Assembly: GCF_018446385.1 (NCBI RefSeq)
Contig: NC_055993.1
Span: 41,661,645 to 41,725,644, forward strand
Reading direction: 5' to 3'
Source of the DNA: Zingiber officinale
Taxonomy: Eukaryota > Streptophyta > Magnoliopsida > Zingiberales > Zingiberaceae
DNA: 64,000 nt
Of the stretch, positions 11,779 through 22,779 are shown piece after piece. The notes under the pieces were generated by a model. That model was given only the letters and a program-made list of their open reading frames with translations, made no database searches and was not told the origin of the DNA. The position numbers and the translations under genes were made by a program. The first letter of the stretch is position 1. Each line of letters opens with the position of its first letter.

Positions 11779-14700
11779 TGTAGGACCATAAATACGTTGC
11801 TAGGGGGTGAACAATATTTTTCAAAAATCAAGAGTGAATTACATAGCAGCATAATAAAAGAAAAAGACTAGAAGGAAAAAGACAATCACACACTAACACA
11901 AGTAGTTTTTACTTAGTTCGGAGCCTTCGACAACTCCTACTCCAAGACCCGCACTCATCGAGTACTTTCATTGGGCAATCCACTAATAGATTGAATGATT
12001 ACAAAAGTTAAGTATAAGAACTAAAAATAATGTTACTAACAATAGAGAAAATAAGAAATTCTTGATCGTAGGTTGTCACAGGAGCTTTGTAGTGTCGTAT
12101 GTAACGGCCCAATTTTCTTCATTAGGAGTTCTAAAAGTTCTTAAAAATATTTAGAAATACTTTAGAAATATTCTAGAGATTTTTAAGAATTTTTAGAGTA
12201 TTTTTATATAATTTTTGGAGATCGTTTAGTATTTTTACTAAACAAAGAAAATTTTGACAAAAAATTATCCAAACTAAAATTTGAACCAGCGACTTTTAAC
12301 TCAATCAAAATTCGGCTGACCAAATGTGCTGGTGGTCATATAGGAAGTGAAATTTATTTAAACAATGATTTAAAACAGAAATAAATGGGAAAAAGAATTC
12401 TGCTGAGGATTCGAACCAGCGGTCACAAAAACAGAAATGCTGGTTCAAAAAACAGAAATAAATGGGAAAAAGGATTCTGCTTCGAACCAGCGGTCTTTGA
12501 CCTGGTTAAAACGTGGCTTGCCAGGCGTTCTAACGAATATTTCGTAGTAAGAGGGATAGCGAATCTTATTTAGATGGTAGTAGATAACAGAAATAAGGAG
12601 TTAAGAGAGGAAATTGAAGATTTTTCCCGTGACCTAAGGTTTCTCTTCTTCTCTCTCGCGGCGTCGGGCTCTTCTCGGGCGAAACCGCAGCAGGAAGCGA
12701 GGGCGTCTCCGGCGGCCGGCGGCCGGCGAGCACCTTCCTCCGTGAGGTCTTCACACCATCGTGATCCTCTCGTCGAGGAGAACCGTGAGCACGAAGGAGG
12801 GGCCGAAGCTTTCAGTTTCCGCAAACCCTAGAGTTTTCTTCCCGGTTGTAAGCCCAAGAACGCAAAGGTAAGTAGCTTCCTCACCTGCAGTAGAGTAGTT
12901 TCGAATTCGAATTAGAGTTTCTTTTGGTTTCGGATTTCGCCGTGAAGAATTTTGGATGTGCCAGGGATCTAGTTTCTGCTGGTTCTCGAATTATGCTGTG
13001 TTGACTGTAAGGTATCTCTGGTGTTGACTGTGGTCGAAATTGTAGATCAGAATTTGTTTCGATGATTGGGCTTGTGTTGATGCTTTCTTCTTTGTTATGC
13101 TCTACTGAATTGTTGTGGGATTTGGGTGATTTTAACTTGGGGTTGATCGGTTTCTCCTGCTAGCTGCAGGTTTAGTGCGAAATTAATTTGTGGATGATCT
13201 GTTTCCATAGGTAGACAAGGTTGTTGCGTGATTCTGTTGAGGCTCTATTCTCTTGAATATTGGTGGACTTTGTGTTTCTTTTTCATTTGAAATAACTTTA
13301 GTTTCACAGTAGATTTGGGGTAGATGCTAGGGCGTTGGCTTTGCCTTCCTGTTCTGTGATGTATCGGCTTCATAGCAGGTTTGATGGAGGTGTTATGTTT
13401 TGGTGAGGTGTACTTGTTTCTTTTAAGATGGTTTTGATTCTGGACGAATTTAAAGAGGAGTTTTTCTGGTGTGGCTGGTACTTCAAATCAGGATTTAGGA
13501 TTTGTAGTTTTGATCTTTGGTTTGCTCTGTTACTGCAGTGATTAGGAACAGCCTTGTTTGTGGAGTATTCAGTTAGATCTCTTAATGGCTAAATTAAACA
13601 TGCAGTGATCTCTTCATTGTGTAGTTTAGAGTTTCAGTTTGAAATTATTCTGTTAATTCCGAGCACGAACAGCTCAGATTTCCTTTGCATATCCATGAGC
13701 AAGAACAGCCACAATTCCATATCAGCTTTAGTATTTCAGTTCAGATCTTGTTGTAGTGTTCTGGTCTTCAAAATGGTGTCAGTATGATGAATTGAATTGG
13801 AGGGGTTGCCTAGCTAAGTTACATTGTACTCCATGAGTGAGCTTTGAAGGCTGAAGGAAATGAATGAGTGACTTGGTGCAAGTGTGGTGGATGATTCTAG
13901 GATGGGGTCTTGCTCTGTGTAGGTTTTGATGGTTGTTAGCAGGAGTAGGTGGTGATGATTCATTTAGTCTCATGTAATGCATGTGGGAAGTTGAGTCAAT
14001 GAAACAGTGATATTGATGTCATGTTCATACTTTTCTTGATTTAGGATGGGATAGCTTTAATAGTATCAGAATGGATGGTGCTTGCTGTAGGGGTTGGATG
14101 TTCATTCTAGTTCTCCATCATGTATGTTAGCTTCTAGATTGATTCTCTCAAGTGTTGGTAAACATTCTAAGTTCTGAATTTCATTCTAGTTCCCTTTCAT
14201 GTGTACAAGCTCCTATTTGTTTTCCTTCAAGAGCTGTTATATAAACTGTATGCTGAATTTTGTACATATACATTCATGAGTAATTAAAGATGAAGAAAAG
14301 AAAGAAAAATGCCAAGGCCTTAAGTAGATCCCAAAGTCAAGACTTTAGGGATTTTTGGCACACAAGGTGCTTGTTAAAATGCCAAGGCATTATATATTAG
14401 AAGTATTAAAAGATAATAAGTATTTTACTTTTATCAGTGGCACTATGCTGGACTCTCAGTTGTCCTTGGGTTGAGCTCCCATAGTCGTCCCTAGGTTTAG
14501 ATAACCTAGTAGTAACGGCACGGCCGACGGTCGACGGTCGACGACCCGAGGGTCACCAAATGGGCCGCTAAATGGGTCGGGTCGTTACAATAGTAAACCC
14601 TACTAGCTTCGGGACTAGCTACCTTGGGTCTAGTTAGGGATGCGCGCATAGCAAGTACAGTTGCCGGGCCCAAAAAGAAAGTTGATTATTATTTTGAAGT

Positions 14701-16388
14701 ATTATAAGTATAAGTTTTTTTTGAACAAGTAAAATAAGTTTCACATAAATATAAAAGTATTAAAGGATAAGTTTTAAACAAGTGAGATAAAAGAATAAGT
14801 TTAAACAAATGAATTAAGTTTCACTTTGTTTTAAAATCAGCAAGTTTAGTTTTCTTTTATGCTAGCATGTTATTTAGATTAGCTTACTGTTCTTTGCTAT
14901 TAGAAGAGCATGAGTAGCTTTACATGTTTAGCATTTCAGTATAGTTGTTTCTTTTACTAGTAGATGAGCATGAGTAGTTTTCCTTTTGGGTATTCAGTTT
15001 TAATTTTCAGTATATTCACATGCATATCGAGATTTTGTGAGTTAGATAGCGCTTACTAAGCATTTTGCTTATAGATTGCATTTCCTCTTACTGCAGATAA
15101 AGGAAGACGAGGAGGAGGTGCGGATGGTGTGTGATGTCAGGACTATGGAAGTCTTGGGACTTAGTTTAAGAATTTGTTAGATTAATTCTGTGTATAGGTT
15201 GATAAGAAAGTGTTGGAGTAAGAAGCTGTATTTTATTTTGTTTCCGCTATTCATTACTTGCATGATTTGATTTTATTAAACTGCGTGGTGATGTTAATTC
15301 TTTTGTGTGTTTGATATATGTTCCAGCCACATGTGGCTGATGTATATTATGTTTGTATCTCAGTTTAAGGTCACCGGTACAGGGGAGATTTTGTCGAAAT
15401 TTTTCGGTAGAGACTCCTCGTGATTTTGATCATACCGGCTAAGTAGAGTTAGTAGTTAAGTAACGGTCAACCTTAGAGTGTAGTAGTAGTAGTAAGAAGG
15501 GTGGTCGTTATATCGTAGGAGCTTTTTCAGAGTAGTACATAGGAATGAAAGTTGTAGAAGATGTTATTTTGAAGTTGCAGTAGAAGGCCCTTATATAGGC
15601 TCATTCTGGGTGCTTGGAACCCCTTCGGGTGCCTGGACCATGCTAATGTGGCTTGACCAGTCGATGTGCTCCAATTTAGCTTTGGGATAATTTTTCTAGT
15701 TCGGGTGTCAGGACTAATTTAGAGCGCCTGGACTGTCTGGGTACCTGTGGCACCCGCCGGGGCAAGATTGGTATGGGCGCCTTGACCCTTTTCAAGCGCC
15801 CAGACCATTTTTGTCTCTTTTCTTCCTTGCAATAAAAAGTTAGTCCAGGTAATAAAAAAAATATATTTATCATGCAAAATAGAGTTAGTACAATATTAAT
15901 AAGATAACAGCAGTAATTAGATCCTATCTTCCCAAGACCAAGATCTAATCAAGGTCTCAGCTTAGGTTTTCCAAATGTACCTAATATGGACTGACGCCTA
16001 TAGTTCCCTCAACGGGGAACATGTCCTCATTGGATTTCTCCTCCAGTTGTTTACCTTCAATTACCAACTGCAGTCGCTTGACTTACTTTTAACCCACCAG
16101 GTCTTCCCACCAGTTGCCAAGTCTGTAGACCCAACTGGACTTCAACTGGTTATCAAGTCCCGCATACCCAACCAGACTTCTCGCTAGATATCGAGCCCCA
16201 CAGACCTATCTAGACTTCACACTAACTATTGGGTCCAGCGGACCTAGCTGAATTTCAGCCTGGTGTCCTCTAGATCCTTCCACTCATACACACTTGGTAA
16301 AGCAATTAGACCACAAAACACTCTAACTTTAAATTCCTTTTCATACATTAAAATCTGAGTTAGATTATTAGTGCAAATTAAACCAATA
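11779..16388 (-). mobile_element. Solo Sirevirus-like LTR, minus strand, itself interrupted
   Basis: Read on the minus strand, an LTR starts at 16388 (TATTGGTTTAATTTGCAC, from an ancestral TGTTGG) and ends at 11779 (GGTCCTACA). It is flanked by GTTGG (11774-11778) and GTTGA (16389-16393), a target duplication with one change. It contains the conserved Sirevirus LTR stretch TTCGGAGCCTTCGACAACTC (11919-11938) in reverse, and repeated GGGCGCCTGGACC-type motifs at 15600-15810. Without the nested 3413-bp LTR and its duplicated 5 bp it is about 1.2 kb, close to the sister LTR at 19121-20446. It interrupts the gag/spacer of the host Sirevirus. Confidence 0.78.
12100..15512 (+). mobile_element. Solo long LTR nested in a solo LTR
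   Basis: Starts TGTAACGGCCC and ends GGTGGTCGTTATA (ancestral ...TTACA), 3413 bp, with a perfect 5-bp target duplication TCGTA at 12095-12099 and 15513-15517. A paralogous uninterrupted site is visible at about 38410-38440 (GTGTCGTAGAGATCTTTTTG), where the same LTR family lacks the insert. Near the 3' end it shares the segment around TACAGGGGAGATTTT with the solo LTR at 22780-25551 (about 15375 versus 25496). A GC-rich block (12640-12800) imitates a gene leader. Chromovirus/Tekay-type is inferred from size and ends. Confidence 0.88.
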
Positions 16389-16393
16389 GTTGA

Positions 16394-19106
16394 CACCTCC
16401 AAAATAATAATTTACCTAGTTAGATAATTAAGACTAGTTTAATTAGGGATAAAAGTTTAATTTAACAAACAATACTGGAGAAGTTTTGGATGATAGTAGG
16501 TTAGGAAAGCTTTGACTATATATGTCTAAGAAGATATGGATTCGACATAGTACATTTGACTTAGTAGAACTAACTAAAACTACCTCTCACTAATCCTAGC
16601 TGGTGAGACTAAAGTTTTATACTAAGTTCAGTGGGCAGGACTATTTAGAAAATTTTGAATGCGTGGTTACTCTAATGATGTCCAAGTCACTCACCATATC
16701 TTAGACGTTTATCTAAACAATGTTTGTTTGTTGAACTCAGAGTTAAACTTGAATCTAACACAAGTTAAACCAAACACTAAAATTCAAACATAACTCATCT
16801 CACAAAATTATAAGGTTCCCTAATTGAAAATATAGATCGGGTAAAATGAATAAGAATTTAAAATTTTAAAATTAATACAAAATTAAAATTAAATTAAATT
16901 AAAATTTAAATTTAAACCTAAACTTAAACTTAAAATTTAAACTTAAACATAATATTTAACTTAAACTTATACTAAAACATTAATTAATTCTAAATAAGAT
17001 TTAAAACACTAATTAAACTTGCATTAATTAAATAAAGTTAAACTTAAAGTTTACTTAAATTAATTAACTTAATTAAATAATTAATAAGTAAACAATTAAA
17101 ATTAATTGAATTAAACCCTAAATGTTAATCCACTTAAGTTTTAAAATTAAGTTAACTAAATATTAATCTAACTTAACTTTAATTAATCTAACCTTAATTG
17201 AAAACTAAATTTAATTAATATCTTAATTCAACCTAACTAAAACTTTAAACTAACCTAATTCAAATAAATTAAATTACCAATCAGTTAACTTAAATCTCAA
17301 TCAATAGCTAAGAATTATTAATCTAAACATGCATGTAATTTGAACTTAAAAACTTCAAACTTAACTTGAACTTAATAAAACATTAGGAATCTAAGAAGGA
17401 AACTAGCAATGTGCACGATAGACTAGGATTCTTGTTATCAAATAAATTTTCAAGTAATTTATAAATTCTAGGAAATTCATTACTTATGTTTTCTAAAATT
17501 TCCCATTTCCTTAGTATTTTTAAAATTTATTTTAGCCATAATCTAGGACAAATCCCTAGAAAGCATGATCCTATAGATCTAAATAATTAGCATCTCATAG
17601 ACACACTAGGTCTACCTTGATTGTGTTTTCAAAAACTTAGAATGGCGTGTGCATAGGCCTTTTTCCTGGACTTCAGATGCTTATATGAGTGCATCAACAT
17701 AAGTCTAGGTGGAAAATATAATAGTACATTGATTAAGTTAAGTAGTTCTTTTTCAGTAAATTTCTAACTGGACATTATTACTTACCTTAACTAAACAAGT
17801 AAATACTACTATCTTTTGATAGTCAATTAGTAACTAACGATTAGATATTTAAAAAAAATAGATGAATATTATTTATTAAATAATATCATGTTCAAGGGAG
17901 GATATTTGAAAACTCCTTTCAAAAGAGTTCTATTTCAAAATTTGTATTTTTTTTTGCAAATTGTTGGTTTAAAAATTCTTTTGAAACCTTACTAAAACTT
18001 ACTTAGTAGATGGTTAAAAATAATATCTATTTTGAAAAATGAAATGAAAATATTTTGCAAATTGCATTGAAAATTGCTTAAAAATACTTTAAAAAATATT
18101 TTGAAAGATGTTTTTGAAAACACTTTAAAAAGTTTTGTAAAATTTATCTTCACAAAATTTTATGTTTTTGAAAATTTCAAATTTCAAGATTGGATAACCA
18201 TTTGTAAAATTTTAAAAATTCCTTTCAAAATTTCCTTAATTAATTTGAAAACGTCTTTGCAAAATTTGCAAAATGTTTTGAAAGCTATTGTATAAATTGT
18301 TTTAACAAACTTGCTTTAAAAAGCATTTTTGAAAGATGCTTTTTTAAAATTATTTGGAAATGCTTTAAAAAATTATCTTTGAAAAATATTTTATTTTTGC
18401 AAACTTCAATTTTTAAAAATTTTAAAATCTTTTATAAATTTTGAAAATTTCCTTTCAAATTACTTTGAATTTTTTTATTACTTTGATCTTTTTTACTCCT
18501 CCCTACAATAAACCTACAAATTTTTCTAAAAAAAACATTGCCTTTGTAAAATTTATTTACTTGAAAATCTTACTTACAAAAATTCTTTCAAAAGATAACA
18601 TTTTATTTTTTGAAAGGTTGTTTTCAAAATTTAAAACTTGAAATCATTATTTGAAAGCTTGTTTGAAAAACTTGGTTGGCAAAATCTATTTATTTTGCTA
18701 AAACTTTATTTAAGTTGTTCAAAAAATTTCAAAAAATGGTTAAACAATTGGTTGAAATATTTGTAAACTTTAAATCATTACAATTTTTTAAATATTTTTA
18801 AGTTGTCAACTTTTATAAACAATTGGAAGTTTTTTAACAATTCTTCAAAAACTAGCTTTTAATTGGTTAATAGAACAACTACTTGACTGATGTGCCTTAT
18901 TGTTGAACATCTAGGTTGTTCTAACTGTTGTTATTTGTGCTTAATGCGTTGCATTATTTTTTGATGTGCGTTGCATTATTTTTTGATGTATGTCAAAGGG
19001 AGAGGATTGTGGGTTAGGTTAGAAAAATCAACTCACTTTAGTATATTATATGTTTAATGATTATTTTTATTTCTTTTATAACTTTAACTCGGGTTGTTAT
19101 TATATC
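16394..19106 (+). other. AT-rich non-coding spacer of the Sirevirus-like element
   Basis: Host element sequence resumes after the solo-LTR insertion (CACCTCCAAAATAATAATTT). 16800-17330 is nearly pure TTAA/AAATT low-complexity sequence. 17900-18850 is rich in TTTGAAAA and TTTTCAAAA motifs. Short Phe/Lys/Asn-rich frames here (18074-18295, 18441-18641) are compositional, with no recognisable domain. Confidence 0.6.
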
Positions 19107-19120
19107 AAAAAGGAGCATAT

Positions 19121-20446
19121 TGTTGGTGCAGATTGCACTAATAATCAAGTTTTGATATATGACAAATAGATGTATTATTTGTCTAACTTTTTACTAAGTG
19201 TGCGGGATTTGATGGGTCTAGAGGATCAGAACACTAGGCTAAAGTCTAGCTAGGTTGATAGCTGGCACAAAGTCCATCTAGGTTGATAGCTAGCAACAAA
19301 TCCGAATTGGTTGAGATTTGGTAGAAGGAAGTCCAATTGGATTGACAAGTAGTTGAAATCTAGATTGGTTGAGATCTGACAGAAAGTCTCAGTGGATTAA
19401 GGGACATAACATCAAGGAAGTCTATAAATAGTAAGTGAGGTAAGTCACTAGAGGAGAGAAATCCAGTGAGGATGAATCCTGGTGGGACTATAGGCGCGGT
19501 CCAGCTTAGAACCATTTGGGAAGTCTAAGATGAGACCATGACTAGATTTTGGTCTTGAGAAGATAGGATCCAAGTCATAATTTGATCATATTTTTAATAT
19601 GCTAACTCTATTTTATAGGGTAATTTTTGTTCTTGGACTAACTTTTTGTTGCAGGAAAGAGAATAGAAAAAAGTGGTCTGGGCACTTGGAAGTGCTCTGG
19701 GCACCTGGACTCTAGGCACCCGAAGCTGCTCCGGGTGCCCTAGAAAGGCTCAACGAGGAGCATTTCGCGTGGGTGCCTGGCCAGGTACCTGGGCTGTCCG
19801 GGTGCCCAGAGCTGCTCTAAGCGCTAGGATCAATAAAAATTCATCTTCACCGTGTGGTGGAGCATAATGATTAGCCGGCCTACGTCAGCAGTCTAAGCAC
19901 TCAGAGGGGGTATGAGTGTCTAGAGGTGGATAAACTTCAGGGATAAATTTTCAATGAGAAATCCCTACGTCAGCATAGTCTAGGTGCTCGAGAGGGGATC
20001 CAGGTACCTGGACGGGGCTATAAAAGGAGGCTTCAACCAGCAGCTTAAACACAACATTTGCTACAACTTTTATTCTTGCGTGCTGCTCCAATAAAGCTCC
20101 GACGATCCTAAAAAGCTGCTCTAACAACCTATGATTAAGGAATTCTATTCATACTTTCTTCTTGTCAGTAATCTTTCATTTTTACAGTTCATGTACTCAA
20201 ATTTTATAACTCATTTTCAAACTAATAGTGATTGTCCAATGAAAGGACTCAACAAATGCAAGCCTTAGAGTAGGAATCATTGAAAGTTCCGAACCAAGTA
20301 AAAAATTACTTGTATTAGCGCTTGTCTTTTCTTTTTCTCACTTCTATTCCTTAGTTTTATTTCTGCTCAAACTCGGTATTTTTAAAAGTAAAGAACATTT
20401 TCAAAATCACATGATTCACCCCCTCCCCATGACTCACGATCTAACA
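19121..20446 (+). repeat. Sirevirus-like 3' LTR
   Basis: Starts TGTTGGTGCAGATTGCAC directly after the polypurine tract and ends CGATCTAACA, 1326 bp. It contains repeated GGGCACC-type GC-rich motifs (19680-19830) and near its end the family stretch GCCTTAGAGTAGGAATC with GAACCAAGTAAA, also found at 45575-45625 and, reversed, in the minus-strand LTRs at 11920, 27440 and 38220. Confidence 0.82.
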
Positions 20447-22455
20447 AAGAACTCTAGGAGGAGCTCAAGGAGTCAATTTGGGATTCATGGCCAATGTATA
20501 TTATATGAACATTGCTTGAGATTCAAGATGGGTCATGAAATGTGCCAAAATGATTTAGAGATGGACTTGAGTCTCAAACCTAGGAAATTGACACATATGA
20601 GATGTGTTTCATGCATGTAAATATAAAATTAGGTTCATATTGCATAAAAATTAGTTTTAAATGTATAGATGTCATATAAACTAATGCTAGGGATGCATTA
20701 TAGTTTAGTATGGGTAGATATATCAAGAGGAAATCAAAACTAGGACTTTAGTTCAAGGTTTAATTCAATCATTTGGATAATTTTAGATTTTGTGTCAATC
20801 TTAGGATCCGTGATAGATATATTTTTGAATATATTTTTTCGAGTAGACACAGGTAAAATAGACCTCTCCATAAAATTTGGAGATTTTTGGATATCTATAA
20901 AATTTCTGAAGTTTGGTCAGAAATACTATTTTTGTCTGAAAATAGGTATTAGTTGACTGGCTCAATTACCAGTCAACTGGTAATAATGTTTATTGAGCAT
21001 ATAATGGTTTTGTGAGGTTATTTCGATAAAGGCAGTCGACTGGGATCTAGGGCAGTCGATTGGTACAAGTTTGAAATTATTTTTCAACATTGGGTTTGAC
21101 TAGGACAACTCATATAGGTACATTAGATCTTTGAAGGATAAATACATGAGTTTAGGATTAGTTTGAATAATAAGTTTTGACAATTAGGATATTTTTGGAA
21201 GCTTTTTGATATTAGGCAAAGGGGGAGAAGTAAGGTTTAAGTGGAAAACCTTAAATACCTTTACGGTGAGAAATTCCTAGCTCAAGGGGGAGTTTAGGTG
21301 TAGGGGAGCCTTGTGATAGGTTCCAATGCATGTTGCATATTTCATTAGCATGGTTGCTTGCTATTATGTTTTTCCTAACTTAAACGTATTGCTAAACATT
21401 AAAAAGGGGGAGATTGTTGGAAGCGATCTTGAGGGTCCAGTATGACCATGAGTTTTGATGTTTGGACAAAGAGTTTAAGTCAAGTTTACCCTTGTATTTA
21501 ATATGCACATTTGAGTTATGCAGGTTTGTAGGATACACATATGACTTATCTTGATAGCTTCGGGTCAGGTGAAGGATGGAGGATCCGAGGGACCATGGAC
21601 AAGGCAGCAAGGATAAGCCGAGGGAAGCGCACTTCGAGGCATACACGAAGGATGAAATTGGGATAAGCCATGGGCTTCAAAGCATCTGAGGGACAAGAGC
21701 TAAAGGAAGGAGGCTTGAAGGCAAGAGGTCAAGGCTACGAGGAAGAGTCAAGTGAGTTGTGAGGGTCTGAGTGCGAGAGAAATGTACTCAAAATAGGAAA
21801 CCCTAGGATTAGGGTTTTACCAGCCGACTGGCAACTGGACCAGTCGACTAGGGCAAGGTATAGAGTGTTTTGTGCCCAATGACTGAGACATCAGTTGACT
21901 AGTGTAAGGATCAGTCAACTAGTAAAGTGTTGTTGTAGAATCGCAGATTTTGTCGAGTGTCATTGGGTGTATCCAATGGTAACACCAGTCGACTGATGGA
22001 GACACTAGTTGACTGGTAATGGAAAAATCAGCCTATGTCTTTTCTCTAAGCTCTATATAATGGAATTTGGGATTGCTAGCATTGGTGATGAAATTAGACT
22101 TGATTAAAGCCTAATTAGAGACTCCAAGTTTGCATGTGATTCAAGCGTCTGAATCGAGTTATGGTGAGGTTTCTCCACCGACAAGAAGGCTTGAGCTAGC
22201 CAGAGGTTCTAGGGACTAATCCACCGAATGATATGGATCATCCACCTTATGGACGGTCATGGAGTAGGAACTTTATCTCCGTACCACATAAATCGGCATA
22301 TCCTTGTGGTTTGCTTGTTTTCTTTCTTGTCTTTAACTTTTATATTCATATTAGTTTGTATTTATGTTGTGCACTAACAAATACATAGGAAAGCAAAGGA
22401 TTTGGGGTGCTCGTTTATTCAACCCCCCTTCTAGCCAGCCCAAAGATCCTCAACA
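20447..22455 (+). mobile_element. Copia family A, plus strand, 3' fragment with complete 3' LTR
   Basis: Internal 3' region (20447-21400), polypurine tract AAAAAGGGGGAGA (21401-21413) and 3' LTR 21415-22455 (TGTTGGAAGC to GATCCTCAACA, 1041 bp). The same internal sequence is at 9924-10640 (reverse) and at 56900-57540 in MLO intron 1. The LTR carries several GTCGACTGG-type motifs (21820-22020) and a GCTCTATATAATGG TATA-like sequence (22050-22063). No 5' half is present. Confidence 0.8.
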
Positions 22456-22779
22456 GTTGGGTGTATGATAAAGCGTAGAGAGAATAGTATTGAGCTAGTC
22501 AATAGAGGATTCATTACTCTCTTGGATTATGAGTTAACATCCTCGCCATTTGATAGAGACAAAATTCATGGTTATGGAAGGAATGATTTATCATTCAAAA
22601 AGAGTCAATTATATCTTAGAAATCAAGTAAAATAATTAATTTGGTGATGATACATAATACACCGAATTATTGGGATGTAGGTTAGAGAAGAGATTAAATT
22701 ACACATTAATCGATTCATGATGGTTTATAGTTTATAACTATTATTTTATTAGTCAGGTGACTAAAAATTGTTGTTAGAT

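Larger units (their letters stand above)
10641..20446 (+). mobile_element. Sirevirus-like (SIRE/Maximus) copia element, 5' truncated, pol-less
   Basis: Plus-strand copia element reduced to gag (10641-11778), a long AT-rich non-coding region (16394-19106), a polypurine tract (AAAAAGGAGCATAT, 19107-19120) and a 3' LTR (19121-20446). No 5' LTR, protease, integrase or reverse transcriptase was seen. A minus-strand solo LTR of the same broad family splits it at 11779-16388. The left edge abuts family-A sequence without an LTR, so the 5' part has been lost. Confidence 0.75.

Noticed and set aside
12400..12500. tRNA-like sequence (GATTCGAACCAGCGGTCAC, twice)
   Set aside because: It resembles an antisense T-arm, but no matching acceptor stem or anticodon arm can be folded around it, and it is a short duplicated phrase inside an LTR.
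12570..12831. GC-rich overlapping open frames on both strands
   Set aside because: All lie in the solo LTR 12100-15512, where CG-rich leader-like sequence gives chance open frames; no domain is recognised.
18074..18641. Phe/Lys/Asn-rich open frames
   Set aside because: Compositional effect of the AT-rich Sirevirus spacer; no conserved motif.
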